Shown here: positions 35,362 through 43,344 of the stretch, piece by piece
Layout: the number at the start of each line of letters is the position of its first letter
Position numbering within the stretch: position 1 is the stretch's first letter
Source: an uncultured Roseiflexus sp.
GTDB lineage: Bacteria; Chloroflexota; Chloroflexia; Chloroflexales; Roseiflexaceae
NCBI GenBank assembly: GCA_937935075.1
Contig: CALGYB010000030.1
Coordinates: forward strand, 1-64,000
Length of the DNA: 64,000 bases
Reading direction: 5' to 3'
Notes under the pieces: model-generated
Databases searched by the model: none
The model's input: only the letters and a program-made list of their open reading frames with translations
Told to the model about the DNA's origin: nothing
Made by a program: the position numbers and the translations under genes

Positions 35362-36519
35362 CTACGCACCGCCGCTCACATCACGCGCCATCTGTGCGCG
35401 GCGCGCTTCCTGCTGGCGCTCAAGGTACGACAGCACCGCGTAGGCTTCGGAAATATCCTCGATGCTGACCAACCCCAGGTAGATTTCTCCTTCGTACACG
35501 GCGACGACGCGCGTCCCCTGGGCGCTCATCACCTGGCGCACCTCATCGAGGGTTGCGCTCGACGGGACGCGCACAAACTCGCGTTGCATGATGCCGGTGA
35601 CATACAGATCGCGTGTGTCGCTCGCCAGCGCCCGCAGCACATCTTCGCGCGTCACAATGCCAACCAGACGATGGTTCTGCATGACCGCGAAATCGGGTTG
35701 GTAGCTGGTCAGAATGTAATCGACGACTTTGCTTACACGGTCGCCAATGTCGAGGGTGAGAGCGTGACGGTTGTACGCATCGCCGACGCGCATGGTGTCG
35801 AGCATGGTGCGCGCCTGTCCCTCGGCATTCTCCTGACCTGCGCCGAGAAAGATAAACACAGCAACCAGCGCCAGCAGGAAGTTGCCGCTGATGATGCCCA
35901 GAATGCCCATCACGATGGCTATCCCCTGACCAAGGAACGTCGCAATGCGCGTGGCGCGGCGAAAGCCGATGATCATCGCCAGCACCGAACGCAGAATGCG
36001 CCCCCCGTCGAGCGGAAACGCCGGGATCATGTTGAAGATCACCAGCAGGATATTGGCCTGCAACAGCCAGAGCGTCAATCCCTGGATCGACGGCGCCGGA
36101 AACGCTCCCCGCCCGATCTCCAGGTTGTTAAGGTCAAAGATGCCAAACGCAACCGCCGTTCCGGTTGCCAGCAGCAGCACGGCGGCGATGATCACATTGA
36201 CCAGCGGCCCGGCGGCGGCGATGACCAGTTCGTGCCATGCTTTCGACGGGTTGCGCCCAAGCAACGCCAGACCGCCAAGCGGCAGCAGAATGATCTCGCG
36301 CACCGGTATGCCGAAAGCGCGTGCTGCAACGCCATGCCCTAATTCGTGCAGCGTCACGCAGAGAAACAGCAGCAGGATCAACAACGCGCCAAATGCTGCG
36401 CCAACCGCGCTATACGATACTCCGCCGGCAATTGCACCGAGAATGACGATCAGGAAGAACGTCAGGTGGATCTTAATATCGATGCCGGCGACCTGTGCAA
36501 TCCGAAATGACCATCTCAT
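35362..36519 (-). CDS. Site-2 protease family metalloprotease with CBS domains
   Basis: 385 residues. Membrane core with the zinc motif HELGHG (in LFLCVTLHELGHGVAARAFG) and the second zinc motif NMIPAFPLDGGR in another helix; about five to six helices. C-terminal residues about 245-375 form a CBS pair (MRVGDAYNRHALTLDIGD, VTGIMQREFVRVPSSATLDEV). Members such as SpoIVFB cut membrane-bound regulators; CBS pairs usually bind adenosyl nucleotides and gate activity. No obvious substrate lies next to it. Confidence 0.9.
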   Translation of the reverse strand: MRWSFRIAQVAGIDIKIHLTFFLIVILGAIAGGVSYSAVGAAFGALLILLLFLCVTLHELGHGVAARAFGIPVREIILLPLGGLALLGRNPSKAWHELVIAAAGPLVNVIIAAVLLLATGTAVAFGIFDLNNLEIGRGAFPAPSIQGLTLWLLQANILLVIFNMIPAFPLDGGRILRSVLAMIIGFRRATRIATFLGQGIAIVMGILGIISGNFLLALVAVFIFLGAGQENAEGQARTMLDTMRVGDAYNRHALTLDIGDRVSKVVDYILTSYQPDFAVMQNHRLVGIVTREDVLRALASDTRDLYVTGIMQREFVRVPSSATLDEVRQVMSAQGTRVVAVYEGEIYLGLVSIEDISEAYAVLSYLERQQEARRAQMARDVSGGA

Positions 36520-36600
36520 AGTCCTTCTCCCACTGGATCAATTCCCGATAATCCCCAAGGCTATCCCACCCGCTCCAAAAACCTCTCATAATCCGGTACG

Positions 36601-37593
36601 TCATGCTACCCGATTTGGATCGATTACATACGACCACCAGTTATTGCTGACACCGAACGTCTCGCCGCCGACCCGCGGCAGATGACTGAGCCACCAGAGA
36701 TGATGGAGGCGCATATCGCCGCTGCCCCATTCCCGGCAATCGACCCAACGGGGGCGTCCTGGCATGTCGGGGAACGTCAGCCAATCATCGCAATAACTGA
36801 TGACCGGACGCGGGTTGCCCCAATCATAATCGCGCTCGGAGTTGGGGGCGAAATGCACATTGCCGCAGTGCGCCTGTCCGGGATGGGTTTTGTCGTAGCG
36901 CGTGAACACGTTCCACAGGTTCTGCTCCGGCGGATGCCCGGCAAACACGCGGCTCATGATCGACTCGACGCGGTGGCCGAAATTCTCCAGCATGCAATCA
37001 ACATCGCGCTCATAGTTGAATGCCATAATGACAAATCGTCTAGAGCAGTGGTCGGTGTTCGGCACCGGCGGCGAGTTGCACCAGAATGCGTCGCGCCCGA
37101 CCATCGTCGATTCATAATCGCCAGCATACGGAAAGGCGAAGAACCAGACCTCATCCATCTCGCCGCGTTCGTACCGCCCGATCAGGTCGAACGCCGCAAC
37201 CTGCGCCTCATAGTCGATCCGGTCGGGTTCGTGCATCCGGCGTGATCGCCAGGCTGCGACATAACTCTCGCCAGTGTAGCGAAACCCGTCGATCTTGCGC
37301 GGGAACCAGTCGGCGTCGATGCGTTCGACAATGCGATAACGCACATATCCGCCGCTCGCCTGTTCCAGATCGGCGATGTACTGACGCGCCAGGCGGTCCG
37401 GGTCGTTCCAGCCGAAAATCTCGGTCAGGCGGCGCCCGCCTTCAGACGCAACCGGCGGGTTGTGCACAATCATCAGCACGCGAGGAGAAACAGGTTCGAC
37501 CGGCAACGCCGGCGTCTGCGCCGGAAGCAAAGACGGTGAGGCGGAGCGAGGCGGACGTATGCTATTCAGAAAACGGCGCAGAACATCAAACAT
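36601..37593 (-). CDS. Protein of unknown function, Trp/Tyr-rich
   Basis: 330 residues not recognised. N-terminal basic, Pro/Ser-rich stretch (about 1-40), then VLMIVHNPPVASEGGRRLTEIFGW, an alternating helix and strand core, and a C-terminal part rich in aromatic and polar residues with HLWWLSHLPRVGGETFGVSNNWWSYV. Several His, Asp and Cys are scattered but no known catalytic pattern. No signal peptide is clear. It follows a 92-residue gene in the same direction, six bases apart, which suggests co-transcription. Function not assigned. Confidence 0.5.
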   Translation of the reverse strand: MFDVLRRFLNSIRPPRSASPSLLPAQTPALPVEPVSPRVLMIVHNPPVASEGGRRLTEIFGWNDPDRLARQYIADLEQASGGYVRYRIVERIDADWFPRKIDGFRYTGESYVAAWRSRRMHEPDRIDYEAQVAAFDLIGRYERGEMDEVWFFAFPYAGDYESTMVGRDAFWCNSPPVPNTDHCSRRFVIMAFNYERDVDCMLENFGHRVESIMSRVFAGHPPEQNLWNVFTRYDKTHPGQAHCGNVHFAPNSERDYDWGNPRPVISYCDDWLTFPDMPGRPRWVDCREWGSGDMRLHHLWWLSHLPRVGGETFGVSNNWWSYVIDPNRVA

Positions 37594-37599
37594 TCAGGG

Positions 37600-37878
37600 T
37601 CAATCATCATTACCGGAGATGACGATCTGCGAACGAACCCCCAGCGCAGCAAGTTGCTGGAGACAGATAACGATATACTTGGCGGCGATGCGGCGCTCTT
37701 CTTCGGTGGTATCGAGCATGGGATCGTAGCCGGCCATCTGCGACTTCACGAAGAGGCCGTCAAGGATTTCCTGCTCGTCGGGAGTCAATGCATCCATGAT
37801 GGTTTCGCTCGCCTCCTGCTCAGTCGCAAACGCATCCCGCCAGCGTCGCGGCAGTTGCCAGAATCGGGCGCTTCTCAC
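37600..37878 (-). CDS. Small protein of unknown function
   Basis: 92 residues, mainly helical and acidic (ALTPDEQEILDGLFVKSQM, DTTEEERRIAAKYIVICLQQLAALG). It may start at the internal ATG at 37797, giving 65 residues; neither has a strong ribosome site. It stands upstream of the 330-residue unknown gene with a six-base gap. Not recognised. Confidence 0.45.
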   Translation of the reverse strand: MRSARFWQLPRRWRDAFATEQEASETIMDALTPDEQEILDGLFVKSQMAGYDPMLDTTEEERRIAAKYIVICLQQLAALGVRSQIVISGNDD

Positions 37879-38065
37879 CAGATACTATGAACTGTCGGCA
37901 TGCGTGTATAGTACCACAGTTTTGTGGCATATGCCGGTAGGCGATTGCATCAGATTGAGATGAGGACAGGAAACCGCATGCGCCAGAGATCGAATCCCGG
38001 CATGGCAGCGCACGCGCCGCGCACGTTGCGCGACGCATACCTGCAGAGACGCGCACCGACCACCA

Positions 38066-39118
38066 TTATGCGACTGACAGGCGAAACACGGTCGTATGCT
38101 GGTAGGCCTCGTCGGGATTGAGAACTATCGAAGGGAACTGCGGATGGTTCGGCGAATCGGGGAAGTGCTGGGTTTCCAGGCAGAGGGCGGCGTGTTTGGT
38201 CAGAACGTGACCGTTGCGCGCAGTGATGGCGCCGTCGAGGGAATTGCCGGTATACAGGTGAATGCCGGGATGGGTGGTCAGCACATCGAGCGCGCGCCCA
38301 CTCGCCGGATCGACCAGCCGCGCGGCATGGCACAATGCGCCGTCGGCGCCATCGATCACCCAGGTGTGATCATACCCCCCAAGCCCGTTGCGAAGTTGCT
38401 CATCATCGGCGTGGATGCGCGCGCCGATCAGGGTCGGCGTGGTGAAGTCCATGACCGTGCCACGCACGGCGCGAATCTCGCCGGTTGGGATGAGTGAGGC
38501 ATCGACCGGCAAAAAATGACCGGCGAACAACTGCATCTCGTGGTGCAGAATGTTCGCGGCGCCGCTCAGGTTGAAATAGGCGTGGTTCGTCAGATTGACT
38601 ACCGTTGCGCGGTCGGTCGTCGCGTGATAGTCGATGCGCAGCGCCCCCTCAGCAGTCAACGTATAGGTCACGGTCACGCTCAGATTCCCCGGATACCCCT
38701 CTTCGCCATCGCGGCTGAAGTACGTCAGTTCCAGCGCCGGTTCAGCCGCATCGGCGATAGGGCGCGCCTGCCAGATAACCTTATCGAAGCCGATGACTCC
38801 GCCGTGGAGATGGTGTGCGCCGTGGTTGCGCGCCAGGCGGTATGTTGTTCCGCCAAGCGAGAAGACGCCATTGGCGATCCGGTTGGCGACACGCCCGATC
38901 AGGCTGCCGATGTATGCCGGGTTGTTCAGGTAAGGCGCCAGGGTGTCAAAACCGACGACGACATCCCCCGGCCGTCCCTGCCGGTCTGGGGCGCGCAGTG
39001 AGACAAGTGCGCCGCCATAGGTGATGACCTGCGCTTCGATGCCTTGTGCGCCGCGCAACGTGAAGCGCTCGACGGTCTGACCATCAATCGATCCGAAGGG
39101 TTCGCGCGTGATGCTCAT
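38066..39118 (-). CDS. galM: Aldose 1-epimerase (mutarotase)
   Basis: 350 residues. Interconverts alpha and beta anomers of glucose or galactose in the cytoplasm. Motifs: NRIANGVFSLGGTTYRLARN, HHLHGG (catalytic His), TNHAYFNLSG (catalytic His), GYDHTWV (Asp), LCLETQHFPDSPNHPQFP (catalytic Glu). Complete by length. Single gene; the 187 bases to the upstream unknown gene show nothing clear. Confidence 0.94.
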   Translation of the reverse strand: MSITREPFGSIDGQTVERFTLRGAQGIEAQVITYGGALVSLRAPDRQGRPGDVVVGFDTLAPYLNNPAYIGSLIGRVANRIANGVFSLGGTTYRLARNHGAHHLHGGVIGFDKVIWQARPIADAAEPALELTYFSRDGEEGYPGNLSVTVTYTLTAEGALRIDYHATTDRATVVNLTNHAYFNLSGAANILHHEMQLFAGHFLPVDASLIPTGEIRAVRGTVMDFTTPTLIGARIHADDEQLRNGLGGYDHTWVIDGADGALCHAARLVDPASGRALDVLTTHPGIHLYTGNSLDGAITARNGHVLTKHAALCLETQHFPDSPNHPQFPSIVLNPDEAYQHTTVFRLSVA

Positions 39119-39171
39119 GAGTGCTCTCTGTGCAGTTGCTCAAAAAGGTTCCCTTATGAGGATCAACCGGA

Positions 39172-39253
39172 TATGAGACAATCTCGTGATCGGCGTTGGC
39201 TGAGCCTGTCGAAGCCAACGCCGCATGCGCAAGCGTGTTCGTCTTGGTTGAGA
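39172..39253. repeat. Dispersed repeat with a GTTGGCT...AGCCAAC hairpin, family B copy
   Basis: AGACAATCTCGTGATCGGCG, the hairpin GTTGGCTGAGCCTGTCGAAG-CCAAC (arms CGTTGGCT and AGCCAACG), then GCAAGCGTGTTCGT. The same parts in inverted order of flanks stand at 43031-43097, so these are two copies in opposite directions. Occupies the 292-base gap 39119-39410; the rest of the gap is featureless. Confidence 0.7.
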
Positions 39254-39410
39254 TTGATCTTCCTCATTAGAATCCAGACATTCGAGTCGGCGGTTCGCTG
39301 TCATCGTCAGGCGCGTCGGCGTGTTTACCGCAGCATCAGCCTGCCACGGGTTCAGCGAGGAGCAGCGGCGGCTGAAGCAACCTCCGGCATGTGGGGAGAT
39401 GGCTGCACCG

Positions 39411-42400
39411 TCAACGCTCCGCGTCGAGGTCTGCGAGCAGCGCGCGCACCGCCGCCTCGAGTTGTGCATCACGCCCATAGCGCCACTCTCCCAATCTCAG
39501 GGGCGCATCAATGTCCACCGGCCGACCGCGACCCTCCAGGTCTTCACCTTCAGGTGTCGTGACGCGCAGTTGAGGGAGCCGGAGCGATCCCCCGTCAATC
39601 AGGCGCCGGGTGAATGTGCCAATGACAGCGCCGGCTGTTGGTCTTCCGACAACCTTTCCGAGACCCTGGCGCCGGTACGACTCGCTGAACGTTTCTGCAT
39701 TGGAACTCGACGACTCGTTCGTCACGAGAACCGTTGGCTTGTTTAACACACGGTTGCCAAGGATGTGCGACGAGTCGGCGACGGAACGATTGCGGAATGC
39801 GCTGAGCAAGATGCTGCGACGCATCAGGACATCAAGGATAAAGGTTGCGGTATGCCCGCCCGAATTGAAGCGGATATCGACAACCAGCCCGTCTTTATGG
39901 TGCATTTCGACGTCGAGATCGGTAAGGAACTGCTGGTAGGCATCGTAGCTCATCTTGCGAATGTGCACGTATCCAATGCGTCCATCGCTCGCTTGATGGA
40001 CGATCTGTTTATTCTCCAGAACCCATGCTCGATAGCGCAACCAGTCATATTGCTCAGCCGAAATCGGGCGCACCTCGACCTCGCGCTGCTCGCCGGAGGG
40101 AGCAGCCACCCGCAAGGTAACCCGCCGTCCGGCGGTGCGTTGCAACAACGCATCAAGTGATATGCCCGGCTTCAGTGGAACACCGTTGACCGCCAGCACC
40201 ACATCGCCGGGTTGGATCGCGCCGTTGTGGGCGATTGCCGCCGGACCGTCGGGAATGACTCGATCAACGCGGAATTGACCACTGTGCAGATATTCGACCG
40301 CATCGAATATGAGACCGAGATAGCCGTCCTGACCGCCATTCCCGTCGCTTCTGAACAATCCAACGTGCGAAGAACGCAGCTCGCCGACCATCAGGTTAAT
40401 CAGGATGTATATTTCGTAGGACGTTTGCGCCCCTTGAATCAGCGGCGCATATCGCTCGTGCGTCGCTTCCCAATCGATGCCGTGAAAACGCTCGTCGTAG
40501 AAGCAATCGCGCAGCAAGCGCCAGCATTCCTCGAAAATCTGCCGCTTTTCCTGAGCGAAATCGATGATCACCTCTGCCGATACCGCCAGCGTTGTCTGTT
40601 CCCCCTTCGGGAACTTCCGCACCGCAATCGTGCCGCCATCGAGGAAGTAGAGATGCTTACCGTCCGGCGTAAACCAGGCATGCGATTTTGCTCCCGGCGT
40701 GCTGGTCAACTGGCGTGGTCCCTGATCGGCGCGCGGCTCGTCGAGCGGCAGCGTCCAGAGATTCTGACGACCCGCAACCGTTGCACTGCACACCAGATCG
40801 CGCCCATCCGGGCTGATACACAGCGCGATCGCATCCATCTGCGGCGGCGTCAACAGACGTAACCGGCGCTCGATGCCATTGAAAACGATGGAGACCTCCG
40901 TCGCTGCCGGCTTTCTGGCAGCCCTGGGAGGCGCCAGGCGCTCCACCGACGTATGCTCCGATGGATCATCAGGTTCGACAACAGGAATGTCCGTCGGCTG
41001 CGGCTCACGATCAGCATCGGCGTGATGGTTTGGGGGGGCGGGAGTACGGGCAGGTCTCAGACCCGCCCGTACAGAAGGGTCAGGTCTCAGACCCGTCTCC
41101 ACCTCGAACAGCCGCTCGAACTCCACCTCACGAAACAACGGCGGCAGCGGTTGCAGATCGATGCGCGCAATCTGTGACTCTGCGCGGTACTGACCGGTCG
41201 TAAAGATAATAAAACGTCCATCGGGCGACCAGAGTGGTCCTGCCGCCTGCAAATTGCTCAGGAACGAAATCTGATGCGCCTGTGCTTCTTCGATGTGTTG
41301 CACATACAGATTGCTGAAGAAGCGTTCGTCCTGGGCGCAGAACGCCAGCCAGCGACTGTCGGGCGACCAGGCGAACGATGCGCCAAACACGAAGTGCGCC
41401 CGAATAAATGGGCGATCCTCGCCGCTGGCGACATTGATCAGCCGGATCTCGTCATTGCCGCTTGCATATGCGATCCAGCGACCGTCAGGCGAGAAACATG
41501 GCGCGCTCTTGCGTTTGGGTTCACACGTCAGGCGCGTTTCGCAGCGCGTGGGGAAATCGTAGCGATACACCTCTTCGTCGCCGTGGCGGTCTGAGACATA
41601 CACCAGGCAACGACTGTCGGGCGACCAGGCGATGTCGCTGTCGCGGAACGCCGTCTGCGACACGCGATACGCCGGTCCCTGGCGCTGATCGCGCTCGGTT
41701 TCTTTATCGGCGAAGTCGGCGAAAATCTTGCCGCGCACGGTAAATGCAACCTTCTTCCCATCCGGCGAGAGCGCCAGTTCGCCGACATCGCGCGTATAGG
41801 TCTGCACCCGAACCGGGGTTATCTTCGTATCCTGGCGCACCTGGATCGGGACGCGCGTGATGGCGCCGGATTCACGATCAAGCGTCCAGATGCCAAAATC
41901 GCGCTCGAACGCGATGATTCTGCCATCGGCGCTGATCGAGGGCCAGAGCAGGCGTCCGTCGTTGAAGGCAGTGATGCGCTCTGCGGCGCCGCCCTCGCGT
42001 GGCGCAACCCACAGATTTTCGCTTCCGTCGCGATCAGAAACGAAGAAGATCGCCTGGCTGTCGGGCGACCACATCGGGCAGTAATTCATGCCAGGCGCAT
42101 CGCTCAACTGATAGAAATCATCAGCATCGGGCGCATTCGACACCAGCCAGAGTTCTGCGCCGCCATACGGATTCGGTCCCCGTCGCCACCAGGGGTCACG
42201 CATCAGACTGAATGCCAGCCAGCGGCCACAGGGAGAAACGGCGACCGTGCCGAGACGCTCATAGGGTTGCGCAATCCAGAGGATTGGTGTGCCGCCTGTT
42301 GCGGCAACGCGATAGATCGCCGCGCCCTGGCGTTCGCGCTGCGAGGTGAAATAGATGGCGGCGCCGTCAGGCGACCAGCATTCAACGGCGCTCTGCACCT

Positions 42401-42677
42401 CATGGTACGTCAGTCGCCGCACCTCGCCGCCATCGAGCGGCAGCACATACACGTCACCCTGTCCGGTGCGTGATGAGGTGTAGGCGATGGCTGAACCATC
42501 CGGCGACCAGCGCGGCAGCATATGGTTGGCAGGATGGGCAGTCAGTCGTTCGGCGTGCCCGCCGCCAGCATCAACGAGCCAGATGTCGCCTGCATAGACG
42601 AACGCAATACGACTGCCGGCAGGATTGATCGCAGGCGCGCGGAAATAGGGACGGCTAGTATGCTGATCGTCGGTCAC
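39411..42677 (-). CDS. Tricorn-type S41 protease
   Basis: 1,088 residues from the GTG at 42677. The reading from ATG 42719 is rejected because a promoter minus-10 (TATAAT) overlaps that ATG. First about 590 residues are WD40/TolB-like beta-propeller blades (repeated SPDG motifs such as WSPDSRWLAF). Then a C1 helical domain, a PDZ module (about 840-900, IQPGDVVLAVNGVPLKPG) and a C2/S41 catalytic domain with the nucleophile Ser in NESSSSNAETFSE. It degrades peptides made by the proteasome or other proteases. No signal peptide, hence cytosolic. Confidence 0.92.
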   Translation of the reverse strand: MTDDQHTSRPYFRAPAINPAGSRIAFVYAGDIWLVDAGGGHAERLTAHPANHMLPRWSPDGSAIAYTSSRTGQGDVYVLPLDGGEVRRLTYHEVQSAVECWSPDGAAIYFTSQRERQGAAIYRVAATGGTPILWIAQPYERLGTVAVSPCGRWLAFSLMRDPWWRRGPNPYGGAELWLVSNAPDADDFYQLSDAPGMNYCPMWSPDSQAIFFVSDRDGSENLWVAPREGGAAERITAFNDGRLLWPSISADGRIIAFERDFGIWTLDRESGAITRVPIQVRQDTKITPVRVQTYTRDVGELALSPDGKKVAFTVRGKIFADFADKETERDQRQGPAYRVSQTAFRDSDIAWSPDSRCLVYVSDRHGDEEVYRYDFPTRCETRLTCEPKRKSAPCFSPDGRWIAYASGNDEIRLINVASGEDRPFIRAHFVFGASFAWSPDSRWLAFCAQDERFFSNLYVQHIEEAQAHQISFLSNLQAAGPLWSPDGRFIIFTTGQYRAESQIARIDLQPLPPLFREVEFERLFEVETGLRPDPSVRAGLRPARTPAPPNHHADADREPQPTDIPVVEPDDPSEHTSVERLAPPRAARKPAATEVSIVFNGIERRLRLLTPPQMDAIALCISPDGRDLVCSATVAGRQNLWTLPLDEPRADQGPRQLTSTPGAKSHAWFTPDGKHLYFLDGGTIAVRKFPKGEQTTLAVSAEVIIDFAQEKRQIFEECWRLLRDCFYDERFHGIDWEATHERYAPLIQGAQTSYEIYILINLMVGELRSSHVGLFRSDGNGGQDGYLGLIFDAVEYLHSGQFRVDRVIPDGPAAIAHNGAIQPGDVVLAVNGVPLKPGISLDALLQRTAGRRVTLRVAAPSGEQREVEVRPISAEQYDWLRYRAWVLENKQIVHQASDGRIGYVHIRKMSYDAYQQFLTDLDVEMHHKDGLVVDIRFNSGGHTATFILDVLMRRSILLSAFRNRSVADSSHILGNRVLNKPTVLVTNESSSSNAETFSESYRRQGLGKVVGRPTAGAVIGTFTRRLIDGGSLRLPQLRVTTPEGEDLEGRGRPVDIDAPLRLGEWRYGRDAQLEAAVRALLADLDAER

Positions 42678-42717
42678 GGGCGATCTCTTTTCTGTTACAG
42701 CGTATCGTACACACGCC

Positions 42718-42746
42718 ATTATAGATGCGACTCACGACGCGGACAA
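42718..42746 (-). promoter_or_regulatory. Sigma70-type promoter of the tricorn protease gene
   Basis: TTGTCC (42746-42741), 17-base spacer, TATAAT (42723-42718). It implies a start of transcription near 42711 and so a translation start downstream, at GTG 42677. Confidence 0.6.
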
Positions 42747-42922
42747 GTAGGAGTTGATGCATAACATAGCCATATGTGCATCTCTCGAGACGCTGACAGA
42801 GACGTTACGCTGTTCTTGACAGGGACTTTACGCTGTTCCTGCTACACTCCTGTCGTTGATGGGAGTTGACAACGCGACATGATGTGTCCAGTGCGTCAGT
42901 ATCATTCAATCAATGTGGTGCG
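42747..42922. other. Non-coding part of the gap upstream of the solute-binding gene
   Basis: Nothing recognised apart from direct near-repeats at 42799-42840 (GACAGAGACGTTACGCTGTTC and GACAGGGACTTTACGCTGTTC, each about 21 bases, 30 apart). Confidence 0.4.
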
Positions 42923-43024
42923 CTGATGGTCGGCGAGGGCAAAGACCTGCGCCCGAACTCTACCGATCCGCCGACGATTGCCGCCTTCCGCCAGCGCCGC
43001 GATCTGACAGGGAGATCAATCTAA
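42923..43024 (+). pseudogene. Remnant of a solute-binding protein gene
   Basis: Reads LMVGEGKDLRPNSTDPPTIAAFRQRRDL then a stop. It is almost the same as LMIGEGKDLRPNYTDPKTIAAIRWYLDL at residues about 653-680 of the intact lipoprotein gene that starts 320 bases downstream. It is a gene fragment left from duplication or decay of a related gene; only about 25 codons are alike. Confidence 0.7.
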
Positions 43025-43030
43025 ACCCGG

Positions 43031-43097
43031 ACAAACACGCTTGCACCTGTGGCTTTGGCTGAGCCTGTCGAAGCCAACGCCGATCACGAGATTGTCT
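43031..43097. repeat. Dispersed repeat, family B copy (inverted)
   Basis: ACAAACACGCTTGCACC, the TTGGCTGAGCC/TCGAAGCCAA hairpin, then GATCACGAGATTGTCT. Reverse copy of 39172-39253. Confidence 0.7.
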
Positions 43098-43099
43098 AA

Positions 43100-43169
<70 letters not shown>

Positions 43170-43274
43170 TCGATCTTCCTATGAGAAGACCCCGAAGGGC
43201 CTGGAACTTTTCCAACAGCATCGTCGTCCTAGCTCAGGATCACGGTACTGCCACGATGTCTCATACCTGTATCA

Positions 43275-43302
43275 TTGCGAAGTGATGGCATTTGGCTATA
43301 CT
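43275..43302 (+). promoter_or_regulatory. Sigma70-type promoter of the solute-binding gene
   Basis: TTGCGA (43275-43280), 16-base spacer, TATACT (43297-43302), 42 bases before the ATG. Confidence 0.5.
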
Positions 43303-43344
43303 ACATAATGTCTGCACACGGCGGATTCTGAAAGGAAAAGGCAC

